Origin: Exiguobacterium artemiae 255-15
GTDB lineage: Bacteria > Bacillota > Bacilli > Exiguobacteriales > Exiguobacteriaceae
Assembly: GCF_000019905.1 (NCBI RefSeq)
Contig: NC_010556.1
Location: 522,001-586,000, forward strand
DNA: 64,000 bases
Direction: 5' to 3'
The translations under genes were made by a program, and so were the position numbers. The notes beneath the pieces were generated by a model. It saw only the letters and a list, made by a program, of their open reading frames with translations, was not told the origin of the DNA and did not search any database. Positions 40,468 to 48,535 of this stretch are shown here, in pieces. How positions within the stretch are numbered: the stretch's first letter is position 1; the number at the start of each line of letters is the position of its first letter.

Positions 40468-42895
40468 GGCGTTTTCTCGCTTTCGTTGAGAGTAAGATGC
40501 GTTTTCCACCTAATGCACCAGCGAAGCTGATAGCGAGAGCAGAAAACAGAATCAAACCAAGAATCTGACCGTTTGTGATGAGTGTATCGGTAACTCCGAT
40601 TCCAAGTGCCTCACGGAAACCTGTGACCGAGTAAGTCATCGGCAGGAAGCGGTGAATCGTTTGGAAGAAGCTTGGAGTCATTTCGACCGGGAATGTTCCG
40701 CCGCTGCCGCCAATTTGCAGTAACAACAGTAGGAAGGCGCTGAATTGTCCGACCCGACCAAAGAGCATGGTTAACATAAAGAGTAGTGTGATGAACGTCA
40801 TCCCTGTCAAAGCAGCGAAACCATACAGTGCAGGGGTGCTTGCAACATCCGCATCAAGTACATAAATAATGGCGACGGAAGCCGCAATCCCTTGTAACGC
40901 ACCAATCGGTAAGATGATCGACAGTTTTCCGACGAGGAACCGCCACGTTAATGTTTCACCATGTTCAGGACGGATCTGGTAAACAGAAGAGAACATCAAG
41001 GCACCGGCAAACAAGGCGATGCTGAGGATGTAAGCCGCAAGACCTGATCCGTAGTTGTTGACGGTCGAATAATCATGTTCTTTTAAGACAACCGGTTCAG
41101 CGAGCATGTTGTCCCGGGCGTTGGATGGTTTGACAGTCGCATCTTTCGCGCCTTTACCGAGTTCGGTTTTCAATGTGTTGGCACCATCGGCAAGTTTCGA
41201 GTTTCCATCTGCCAAGCGTGAAGCGCCATCCGTCAGTTGACCGGCACCGGAAGAAATGGCGACGGCACCGTCTGACAGCTGACCGAGACCAGAAGTCAAT
41301 TGACCGGATGCTGTACTGGCATCGTTCGCACCGGTTGCCAGTTGCTGGGCACCAGCCGTTAATTGGGTGCTTCCGACAGCTGCTTTATGCACGCCGTCTG
41401 TATAGGCCGTCAAACCTTGCGTGAGCGTGCCTTGTCCTTGTTCGAGACTTTTTGCACCGGCAAGTAGTTGAGTTTGTCCTTGCTCTAATTGTTTTGAACC
41501 AGCAAGTAGTTGGGTTTGTCCTTGTTCCAATCGTTTTGAACCGTCAAGCAGTTGTGCGAGCCCACCATCGAGTTGCGAGACGGCAGAAGCAATACTTTGA
41601 CCACCAACCGCAAGCTGATTAATTTTTTCTGTTGCATCATTCGCTTTAGCGAGGCTTGCATCAAGTATCGATTCTTGCTGTGCTAAATTTTGAACGTTTT
41701 GTTCCATCGTTGCGATGGATTGAAGCAAAGCACCTTTTTCTTCTTCCGTTAAAGTTTCAGATGAAGCAATGACTGCCTTGATACTCGCGATATTTTCTTC
41801 AAGTGCTTCACGACGAGTACTTAACTCTTGTTTTAACGTATCCGCCGCATCGTTGACTGCTACCAGCGAGGCATTGGCTTCTTGAGCCCGGGCGTTCAGT
41901 TGATCGAGACCGGCTGTGAACTCCGGCAGGTTGTTGTCGAGCTTCGACGCACCGGCCGAAGCTGTTTCGAGACCTTGACGGAGTTCCGTCGATCCGGCAG
42001 CTGAACTTTCGAGACCTTGACGAAGTTTTGTGGATCCGGCAGCTGAACTTTCGAGACCTTGGCGGAGTTTTGTCGATCCGGCCTGTAGATCGGCTGAACC
42101 TTTCATTAACTTTCCGCTGTTGTCATCGAGTTGATTGAGGCCGCTCGATAATTCACCGGACTTCTCTGCCAGTGTTTTTGTTCCACCGCTTAACGTGTTG
42201 AGACCGCTTGTAAGCTGGACGGAACCGTCCGCGGCTTTTGTTAAATTCGTGGACAACTCATTTGTCCCACTCGTTAGTTTACTGAGATTCGTCGTCAGTG
42301 TTTTTGCGCCATCTGTCGTTTTCTTCGCGCCATCTTCCAGTTTGGCTGAACCTTCGGATGCATCTTCTAGTCCTTTGGCAATTTTTTTAAGGGATCCGAA
42401 AATCGCACTGCTGTATTGTTTCGTGACGGATTTCCGGATTTTTTCGTTCAATTGCTTAGCGGCAGCGCTGGAAATCTGCGTACCGGAATAGTTTTTGGCT
42501 GGATTCAGATAATATTCCAACTCAATTTTTTTCGGATGATCGTCGAGTAAAGTAGTCGCATTATGAGAAAACTTCTTTGGGATGACGACTGTCATGTAAA
42601 TATCACCGGCGCGAAGCTTTTTAGCCGCATCTTTACGTGAGAGATACTGCCAGTCAAAGTCATCATTTTTTTTCAGTTTTTTGACGAACTGATTTCCGAT
42701 ATCAATTTTTTCTCCCTCGAACTTCGTCGCCTTGTCTTCATTGACGACTGCGACCTTAATGTTTTCTGTCTTACCATACGGATCCCAAAAAGCAGATAAA
42801 AAGATCGAGTTATAAAGAAACGGGACGAGGATAAGTGCAAGAATCACGATGATCATCATCGGGCTTTTTAATTTTTTCCATTCTGAACGAAACAT
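40454..42895 (-). CDS. yhgE: YhgE/Pip family membrane protein with long repeat region
   Basis: 813-residue protein with one N-terminal helix (about 13-33), a roughly 580-residue extracytoplasmic region and five C-terminal helices of ABC-2 permease type. The outer region is built from degenerate heptad/14-residue units (LxxGxxxLxxGxxxL), including two nearly perfect 14-residue tandem arrays. Pip-type proteins act as phage receptors in Lactococcus, and the related EsaA belongs to type VII secretion; YhgE itself has no settled function. No other type VII genes are here. AAGGAG precedes the ATG. Confidence 0.88.
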   Translation of the reverse strand: MFRSEWKKLKSPMMIIVILALILVPFLYNSIFLSAFWDPYGKTENIKVAVVNEDKATKFEGEKIDIGNQFVKKLKKNDDFDWQYLSRKDAAKKLRAGDIYMTVVIPKKFSHNATTLLDDHPKKIELEYYLNPAKNYSGTQISSAAAKQLNEKIRKSVTKQYSSAIFGSLKKIAKGLEDASEGSAKLEDGAKKTTDGAKTLTTNLSKLTSGTNELSTNLTKAADGSVQLTSGLNTLSGGTKTLAEKSGELSSGLNQLDDNSGKLMKGSADLQAGSTKLRQGLESSAAGSTKLRQGLESSAAGSTELRQGLETASAGASKLDNNLPEFTAGLDQLNARAQEANASLVAVNDAADTLKQELSTRREALEENIASIKAVIASSETLTEEEKGALLQSIATMEQNVQNLAQQESILDASLAKANDATEKINQLAVGGQSIASAVSQLDGGLAQLLDGSKRLEQGQTQLLAGSKQLEQGQTQLLAGAKSLEQGQGTLTQGLTAYTDGVHKAAVGSTQLTAGAQQLATGANDASTASGQLTSGLGQLSDGAVAISSGAGQLTDGASRLADGNSKLADGANTLKTELGKGAKDATVKPSNARDNMLAEPVVLKEHDYSTVNNYGSGLAAYILSIALFAGALMFSSVYQIRPEHGETLTWRFLVGKLSIILPIGALQGIAASVAIIYVLDADVASTPALYGFAALTGMTFITLLFMLTMLFGRVGQFSAFLLLLLQIGGSGGTFPVEMTPSFFQTIHRFLPMTYSVTGFREALGIGVTDTLITNGQILGLILFSALAISFAGALGGKRILLSTKARKRHDTV
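41432..41557. repeat. 42-base tandem repeat array inside yhgE (array 1, 3 units)
   Basis: Units begin at 41432, 41474 and 41516 with TTGTCCTTG. They encode 14-residue copies of the LEQGQTQLLAGSKQ type. The DNA similarity shows recent duplication. Confidence 0.85.
41949..42084. repeat. 42-base tandem repeat array inside yhgE (array 2, about 3 units)
   Basis: GATCCGGCAGCTGAACTTTC units at 41991 and 42033, with a degenerate copy before and a partial one at 42075. They encode LRQGLESSAAGSTK repeats (14 residues). Units are almost identical, so slippage or recombination could vary copy number in frame. Confidence 0.88.
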
Positions 42896-42913
42896 AAATC
42901 AAATCTCCTTCTT

Positions 42914-42938
42914 GAAACTAAAAACTAATTTAAGTTTC
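42914..42938. promoter_or_regulatory. inverted repeat upstream of yhgE, candidate TetR operator
   Basis: GAAACT and AGTTTC arms 13 bases apart in the yhgE 5' region. A promoter-like TTGCTT-17-TAAAGT lies further upstream, so a bound repressor would block early transcription. Assignment to the linked TetR protein is inference. Confidence 0.35.
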
Positions 42939-43046
42939 TGGTTTTGATGAAATTTACTTTACGCCTTTTTATGAAGGAAAGCAACTACTTAAGTCGATGA
43001 ATTGCTGAGAAAAAGAATTGTTTCTCTTTTGTAATCATTCCAGACG

Positions 43047-43083
43047 AAAAAACACCCAACCTAATGAAGGAAGAGTGCATTTC
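43047..43083 (-). terminator. intrinsic terminator of the quinone oxidoreductase gene
   Basis: CACTCTTCC / GGTTGGGTG stem with a two-base internal mismatch, then six T residues on the minus strand. Confidence 0.6.
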
Positions 43084-43086
43084 AGA

Positions 43087-44052
43087 TTAAGGGAGTAATA
43101 AGATTTTTCCGGTGCTCTGACGGCTTTCCAAGTAATCATGAGCCCGTTGCCCGTCCGAGAGGGAGAAGGTAGTCGGAGAAGCGATTTGCAGTTGACCGGA
43201 TTCCAACCAACTGAACAATTCTCCGGCCCGACGGATACGTTCTTCACGAGTCGTCAGGACGTTCCATAAATCACCGCCGGTCAGTGTTTTCGAAGTATCC
43301 ATCAGGAACCGTGGGTCGACAGAAACCGGATCACCGCCGGCCATGCCGTAAAAGACGACTGTTCCATGGATTTTCGTCACTTCGAAACTGTTCATCAACG
43401 TCGATCCGACCGATTCGTAGACGACATCGACGCCACGCTGATCCGTCAGTGTTAAAATCTGTTCGACCCAGTTATCCGAATATAAAAAGACATGTTCGGC
43501 ACCGGCTTGTTTAGCGATATCCGCCTTTTCCATCGATGACGTTAAACCAATCGGAATGGCTCCGTGTAATCGGACAATCTGTGTCAACAATTGACCGACG
43601 CCACCGGCTGCTGCGTGGACCAATACCAAATCTTTCGGCCGGATGGTATAGCTGTCCCGTGTCAGGTAGTGCGCAGTCAAACCTTGTAATAGAACGGAAG
43701 CCGCTGTTTCGTACGAAACAAAATCCGGTAAAGGAATCACTTTATCGACGGGTGCGGCAACGAATTCGGCATTCGCGTTCGGGACGTCGGCAAAGGCTAC
43801 CCGTTGCCCGACTTGAAGATCAGTCACAGCAGCACCGATTTGTGTGATGATCCCTGAACCCTCGTAACCGAGCAGGTAAGGCGGCGTGCCTTCCAAATGA
43901 TAATTGCCTTTCCGGCGGTAGATGTCGGCAAAGTTTAATCCGATGGCCTTCATTTCAATTAATACTTCATTCGACTTGATTTCAGGAGTCGGATATTCTT
44001 CGTAATGCAGTACACTCGAATCTCCGAAGGTACGAAATCTAAGAGCTCGCAT
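43087..44052 (-). CDS. zinc-independent quinone oxidoreductase (MDR family)
   Basis: NADPH-dependent medium-chain reductase of 321 residues. GroES-like N-terminal half with GLNFADIYRRKGNY and LGYEGSGI; NADPH-binding half with HAAAGGVGQLLTQI (about 143-156). The structural and catalytic zinc cysteines of alcohol dehydrogenases are absent. The family reduces quinones or enoyl-type carbonyls. Monocistronic; AAAGGACGTG precedes the ATG. The physiological substrate is unknown. Confidence 0.9.
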   Translation of the reverse strand: MRALRFRTFGDSSVLHYEEYPTPEIKSNEVLIEMKAIGLNFADIYRRKGNYHLEGTPPYLLGYEGSGIITQIGAAVTDLQVGQRVAFADVPNANAEFVAAPVDKVIPLPDFVSYETAASVLLQGLTAHYLTRDSYTIRPKDLVLVHAAAGGVGQLLTQIVRLHGAIPIGLTSSMEKADIAKQAGAEHVFLYSDNWVEQILTLTDQRGVDVVYESVGSTLMNSFEVTKIHGTVVFYGMAGGDPVSVDPRFLMDTSKTLTGGDLWNVLTTREERIRRAGELFSWLESGQLQIASPTTFSLSDGQRAHDYLESRQSTGKILLLP

Positions 44053-44158
44053 GGTAAATACACGTCCTTTTTAGTAGTTGTCAAAGGTAGTATAATTCAC
44101 TTAAGCAGAAAATCCTCTTCATATGCGTTAGAGTAAGGGAAAAGAAGGTGAGACCACA

Positions 44159-44425
44159 TTGAAACAAGTCCTACTCGGTGGGATTCATTTTTATCAAAAA
44201 GTGATTTCGCCGATGAAACCGGCGACCTGCCGATTTTATCCGACCTGCTCGCATTACGGAAAAGAAGCAATCGAGAAGCATGGTGCCTTAAGAGGCGGTT
44301 ATTTAACGACCCGTCGTTTGTTACGTTGCCAACCGTTTCATCCGGGCGGACTCGACTTTGTACCGGAGACATTTGACTGGAAGGCGCCGTTACAACGGGA
44401 AAACCCGGCAGAACATCAAAAGTAA
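44159..44425 (+). CDS. yidD: membrane protein insertion efficiency factor YidD
   Basis: 88-residue peripheral membrane protein that assists YidC-mediated insertion. The HYQ..ISP start ([11 protein letters not shown]) and the Cys motif [15 protein letters not shown], followed by [17 protein letters not shown], are diagnostic. Start is TTG at 44159 with AAGGTGA 7 bases upstream. It is a separate unit, with its own terminator, away from rpmH/yidC. Confidence 0.95.
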   Translation: MKQVLLGGIHFYQKVISPMKPATCRFYPTCSHYGKEAIEKHGALRGGYLTTRRLLRCQPFHPGGLDFVPETFDWKAPLQRENPAEHQK

Positions 44426-44427
44426 TT

Positions 44428-44469
44428 CAAAAAGAGTCTGAGCTCGTTAAACGAGTTCAGACTCTTTTT
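44428..44469. terminator. bidirectional intrinsic terminator (yidD / tautomerase gene)
   Basis: AAAAAGAGTCTGAGCTCGTT / ACGAG..CAGACTCTTTTT stem between convergent genes. Confidence 0.85.
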
Positions 44470-44474
44470 GAATG

Positions 44475-44864
44475 TTACAAATCACCGGTTAAAAATTGTG
44501 CTTTTCCTAAACCGAAACTCCAGTCAGCTGCATCATTCTCGACGATTGAGACCATCAGATCAGCAGGCGAGAGTCCACATACAGCTTCCAACCGTTCAGC
44601 CAGTAAACGATAGAGTGCCTGCTTTTTCTCCTCTGTCCGTGTTTTACTTGTCACGCTGATAACGACGACTTGATTGGAACGTGTCAACCCGAGTCCGGTA
44701 TCCTCAATGATCATTTCGTTCGCTTTATGCGTATGAACGATTTGATAACGATCCCGTTCCGGTACGTCAAAAGCTTCCAGCATCGCCTCATGGGCAGTAT
44801 CGAGTAAAAGTTTCAGTTCTTCATCCGAGCGCCCTTCAATGACATCAAAACGCAGTAGTGGCAT
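44475..44864 (-). CDS. tautomerase family protein
   Basis: Two tandem half-units of the tautomerase fold, 129 residues. Choosing ATG at 44864 gives MPLLRF, so Met removal exposes the catalytic Pro1; AAAGGA lies 8 bases upstream, whereas an ATG two codons earlier is too close. [20 protein letters not shown] and [14 protein letters not shown] are the helices typical of this family. Substrates are small 2-oxo or enol acids; the exact one is unknown. The neighbouring aldehyde dehydrogenase gene is separated by a hairpin. Confidence 0.82.
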   Translation of the reverse strand: MPLLRFDVIEGRSDEELKLLLDTAHEAMLEAFDVPERDRYQIVHTHKANEMIIEDTGLGLTRSNQVVVISVTSKTRTEEKKQALYRLLAERLEAVCGLSPADLMVSIVENDAADWSFGLGKAQFLTGDL

Positions 44865-44891
44865 AGTCATCTTCCTTTCTATCTATATGTA

Positions 44892-44915
44892 GAAGTACGG
44901 GAAACCCCGTACTTC
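44892..44915 (-). terminator. hairpin after the aldehyde dehydrogenase gene
   Basis: GAAGTACGGG-GTTT-CCCGTACTTC, a perfect 10-bp stem, but no proper T-run follows on the minus strand. It may be a weak terminator that lets some transcription into the tautomerase gene. Confidence 0.5.
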
Positions 44916-44930
44916 ATATTTAAGCTTATC

Positions 44931-46415
44931 TTATTCAAAGAATGGTTTGTACTGACGGCGTTCGTGCATGACAGACAACCACTGCACAGTCGAGAATTCT
45001 TCAAGGACCCATTCTCCGTTGAAGCGGCCGAGACCTGAGTCTTTTTCGCCGCCGAACGGCATATGCGGCTCATCGTTGACGGATTGGTCATTGATGTGAA
45101 TCATGCCTGTTTCAACCTGAAGTGCAAATTCTGTTGCGCGTTCAATTGAAGAACCGTGAACAGCACCGCTTAATCCGTAAGGAAGTGAGTTGGCGAGTTC
45201 AAGTGCCTCTGCGTCGTCTTTAAATGGAATGATGACAGCGACTGGTCCGAAGATTTCGTTTTTAGCAAGCGGCATATCGTTTGTAACGCCTGTTACGACC
45301 GTAGGAGCGATGACGTTTCCGTCTGCTTCACCGCCGACACGGACTGTTGCACCCGCTGCTTTAGTTTTTTCGATTTCTTCCATGATGCGGTCGACTTGCG
45401 ATTGGTTGATCAACGGTCCGACTTGTGTGCGTCCGTTTGATGGATCACCAAATTGAAGTTCTTTGACACGCGCAACGTATTTTTCAACGAATTCATCATG
45501 AATGGATTGAGCAACCAAAATCCGGTTCGTCGACATACAAATTTGACCTTGGTGATAGAACTTGCTGTAAACCGCTGATTCGACGGCACGATCAAGATCA
45601 GCATCGTCCAGTACGACGAATACATTGTTTCCGCCGAGTTCAAGCGCTGTCTTTTTCAAGTGTTTTCCTGCAAGTTCACCGATGTGACGGCCGACTTCAG
45701 TAGAACCCGTGAATGAAATCAAACGTGGAACCGGATGCTCGACGATGGAGTCGCCGATTTCTGATCCGCGACCGACGATGACGTTTAAAACACCTTTTGG
45801 TAAGCCGGCTTTTTCAAAAAGACTGGCGAAAATCAAACCGCCTGAAACCGGTGTATCAGTTGCCGGTTTGACGACGACCGCGTTCCCGATAGCGATAGCT
45901 GTTGCGATTGAACGGACAGCAAGGTGGAACGGGAAGTTCCATGGGCTGATGACGCCGATGACACCAAGCGCTTTCCGGTAAATCCGGTTTTCTTTGCCAG
46001 GTACGACAGACGGACGAATTTCGCCGTGCATCCGTAATGGGAAAGTAGCAGCTTCTTTGACGATCAAGACAGAGGCAAGGAACTCGCCTTCAGCTTTAAT
46101 GCGTGTACTGCCGGACTCCTTAATCAGCCAATTGACGATTGTTTCTTTTTCTTCGTACATGACTTTTAAAAATTCTTCAATCAATCCTTGGCGTTTCAGT
46201 GCCGGCACTTTTGCCCACTCTTTTTGGGCGACTTTGGCAGATTGGTAAGCATCATCCAAGTCATCGTTGTTAGCTGCTGAAATCTCAAACAGCGTTTCGC
46301 CCGTGAAAGGGTTCGTATTCGTCATATTGCTGTCACTTGCGCCTTTGCGCCACTGACCGTTAATGAAAATTTTAGTGAAGTCTGTATTGAGTGATGATTT
46401 TGTATGTTGTTGCAT
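44931..46415 (-). CDS. aldehyde dehydrogenase (benzaldehyde/vanillin dehydrogenase-like)
   Basis: NAD(P)-dependent aldehyde dehydrogenase of about 494 residues. The cofactor segment is SPWNFPFHLAVR with VVKPATDTP and FTGSTEVGRHIG; the general base is in LELGGNN; the nucleophile in GQICMSTNR; EIFGPV and the C-terminal GGEKDSGLGRFNG complete the fold. Short N-termini and this GRFNG ending resemble aromatic aldehyde dehydrogenases (YfmT group). ATG at 46415 has GGAG 9 bases upstream; a TTG five codons earlier overlaps that site. Two inverted repeats lie in the promoter region. Confidence 0.92.
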   Translation of the reverse strand: MQQHTKSSLNTDFTKIFINGQWRKGASDSNMTNTNPFTGETLFEISAANNDDLDDAYQSAKVAQKEWAKVPALKRQGLIEEFLKVMYEEKETIVNWLIKESGSTRIKAEGEFLASVLIVKEAATFPLRMHGEIRPSVVPGKENRIYRKALGVIGVISPWNFPFHLAVRSIATAIAIGNAVVVKPATDTPVSGGLIFASLFEKAGLPKGVLNVIVGRGSEIGDSIVEHPVPRLISFTGSTEVGRHIGELAGKHLKKTALELGGNNVFVVLDDADLDRAVESAVYSKFYHQGQICMSTNRILVAQSIHDEFVEKYVARVKELQFGDPSNGRTQVGPLINQSQVDRIMEEIEKTKAAGATVRVGGEADGNVIAPTVVTGVTNDMPLAKNEIFGPVAVIIPFKDDAEALELANSLPYGLSGAVHGSSIERATEFALQVETGMIHINDQSVNDEPHMPFGGEKDSGLGRFNGEWVLEEFSTVQWLSVMHERRQYKPFFE

Positions 46416-46454
46416 AGTTTTCATCTCCAATTCGTTTTGATAACACTTAAGTTA

Positions 46455-46505
46455 TTCACGTTATGTGAAGAAGTAAAACACAAACCGACACTTTCACAAA
46501 GTGAA
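46455..46505. promoter_or_regulatory. paired TTCAC/GTGAA inverted repeats upstream of the aldehyde dehydrogenase gene
   Basis: TTCAC-N5-GTGAA at 46455-46469 and TTCAC-N3-GTGAA at 46493-46505. The first falls between minus-strand elements TTTACT and TAACTT (17-base spacer), a repressor-like position. The protein that binds is unknown. Confidence 0.4.
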
Positions 46506-46608
46506 TCGACTCGGCGGATTTTTAAAAAGATGAGGCGAAGACGTTTTACTATATGAAGAAACAGGAATTAAAAAATATACCGATATATTAGAGTGGAGTG
46601 GATGAAAT

Positions 46609-47814
46609 GTGCAGAAGCTGAAACTGGTGTACCGGGAAACGAATTGGTGGTGGCCGCTCCTTTATGGAGTAGGGGGAGCCGTATTGACGGCGGTTGTTCT
46701 GATGGTGGATTTGTATGCAAAAGAACTGTTTCCGAATGACTGGAAAACAACACTCGGTTTGGCTCAGACCATTCACAGTGCAGTCTTTACCGGATTATTG
46801 ACGATGATGACATTTACGTTCTCGACGATTTTGGTCGTCCTGACAACCTATTCTTCACAATTTTCTCCCCGCACCTTACCGAACTTTATTGAAAATCGAC
46901 AAGTTCAACATATTTTCGGGATTTTTATCGGAACCGTCACATATTCGATTACTATGCTGTTCTTCATGCGATCGTCGCTGAAAGACAGTGTCGTCGCTTC
47001 TGCCGTCGCCGTCATCGTTGTATTGATCGCGGTTATTGCCTTTGTCGCATTCGTGCATATCGTCAGTCAATCGATTCGGGTCACGACGTTACTCGATCGT
47101 TTACATGAAGAAGGCTGTACGCTGATTGAAGAGCATGTGGAAGCGATAAACGGAGGTCAGTATCAATTGGTGCCGGAAAACCGGTCGACGTATTCATTCG
47201 GACTTACCGCTCTGCAAACCGGTTATTTACAGGCAATTGATTATGAATTACTGATGAAGTCAGGTGAACGCGTCGCGATTGAGGTGACGATCGGAAGTTA
47301 CGTCACGCAAGGACAACGGATCGGCAGTGCCGAAAAAGAGAACGTGGAACAAGGAATTCTTGTCGGCCCAACGCGTTCGGCAGAACAAGATTTTGCGTTT
47401 GTGATTCAAAAGCTGTCTGAGGTGGCACTTCGGGCGATTTCACCCGGTATCAATGACCCGAATACAGCACGCCATGCGATGCGGCAAATCGGTGATTTAT
47501 TCAGACGGTACACCATGCTTCTGGACGGTAATCTCCTGGTCAACGGGGAAGGGTCGGTGACAGTCAAGCGGCTCGCGTTTTCTGAACTGTTGTACTTGAC
47601 GTTTTATCAACTGCGGCATTACGGCGAAGAGGATATTTCAGTCCTTTCGACGATGCTTGAGTCACTTGAAATCATGAAACGGAATGCTTTACCGGAACAT
47701 AGAGCGAGCATTGACCGGTTCATTCCATTTGTCTGCTCGGAGGTCGACTGGTCGGCATTAAACGACTGGGACCGTCAACATTTGGAGCAGGCTCAAAAAA
47801 GGGCACTTTCATGA
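46609..47814 (+). CDS. DUF2254 family membrane protein
   Basis: 401-residue protein with four N-terminal hydrophobic helices (about 14-36, 58-82, 103-122, 130-152) and a soluble C-terminal half. FSTILVVLTTYSSQFSPR in the second helix/loop and AISPGINDPNTA in the soluble part are the DUF2254 conserved segments. Function unknown. Start is GTG at 46609, with GTGGAG about 10 bases upstream. The DUF456 gene follows after 63 bases, possibly in one transcript. Confidence 0.85.
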   Translation: MQKLKLVYRETNWWWPLLYGVGGAVLTAVVLMVDLYAKELFPNDWKTTLGLAQTIHSAVFTGLLTMMTFTFSTILVVLTTYSSQFSPRTLPNFIENRQVQHIFGIFIGTVTYSITMLFFMRSSLKDSVVASAVAVIVVLIAVIAFVAFVHIVSQSIRVTTLLDRLHEEGCTLIEEHVEAINGGQYQLVPENRSTYSFGLTALQTGYLQAIDYELLMKSGERVAIEVTIGSYVTQGQRIGSAEKENVEQGILVGPTRSAEQDFAFVIQKLSEVALRAISPGINDPNTARHAMRQIGDLFRRYTMLLDGNLLVNGEGSVTVKRLAFSELLYLTFYQLRHYGEEDISVLSTMLESLEIMKRNALPEHRASIDRFIPFVCSEVDWSALNDWDRQHLEQAQKRALS

Positions 47815-47877
47815 AACCAGTCGCAGCTTTTTAACGTAATCAAGAGAAGAAAGAACAGCAGAAAGTAGGAGATTGGC

Positions 47878-48360
47878 ATGACTATCATATTATGGAGTTT
47901 GATTGCAGTCTGTTTTTTGGTTGCGTTCGCAGGACTTGTCTATCCTGTCATTCCAAGTGCACCGTTACTCATCATTGGATTTTTGATTTATGGATTTGGA
48001 TTCGGTTTTACCGAGTTGACCGTCAGTTTCTGGGTCATTCAAGCTATCTTCGTTATCCTGTTATTTACGTTAGATTATTTGGTTAGCTCTTATACCGTTG
48101 ATCGACGCGGCGGTTCACAGGCCGCAAAAATCGCGACGACCGTCGGTTTGATTGCCGGTCCCTTTATCCTGCCTGGGATTGGATTGTTGATTTTCCCGTT
48201 CGTCTTTGCGATTTTAACGGAAAAAATCATCAGTAAGAAAACATGGAAGGATTCTGTTTCAATCGGAATCGGGACTGTGTTGGGCATTCTGTCGAGTGCC
48301 TTATTAAAAGGGATCGCCATGCTGTTAATGATTGTCGTATTCATCCTGTATGTCGTGTAA
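47878..48360 (+). CDS. DUF456 family small membrane protein
   Basis: 160-residue protein with about five hydrophobic segments and conserved PVIPSAPLLIIGFLIYG and LIAGPFILPGIGLLIFPF regions characteristic of DUF456. Glycine-zipper-like motifs suggest helix packing in the membrane. Function unknown. AGGAGATTGGC precedes the ATG. Confidence 0.82.
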   Translation: MTIILWSLIAVCFLVAFAGLVYPVIPSAPLLIIGFLIYGFGFGFTELTVSFWVIQAIFVILLFTLDYLVSSYTVDRRGGSQAAKIATTVGLIAGPFILPGIGLLIFPFVFAILTEKIISKKTWKDSVSIGIGTVLGILSSALLKGIAMLLMIVVFILYVV

Positions 48361-48384
48361 GGGAAAAGAAAGATTATCTGCAAG

Positions 48385-48535
48385 TACACATTTTCCGAGA
48401 GTTCCGTTATAGTATGAATATGAAAAAGTAGAGAAGCTTGTTCATTAAAAACAAGCTTCTTTTTGGTGGAGAAGACCGATGAGAAGCTGATCGGCTTAAT
48501 TTAAATGGAGGTGAATCCCCTTAGTTTGGGGAAAC
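48385..48535 (+). promoter_or_regulatory. promoter and structured leader of the CorC/CNNM gene
   Basis: TACACA-17-TATAGT (48385-48413) is a possible promoter. Directly after it comes a terminator-like hairpin, GAAGCTTGTT / AACAAGCTTC plus five T residues (48433-48464). A second hairpin CCGAT/ATCGG follows, then GGAGGTGA next to a CCCC/GGGG pair. If the promoter is used, the first hairpin would attenuate the gene; otherwise it simply ends the DUF456 transcript. Confidence 0.4.
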
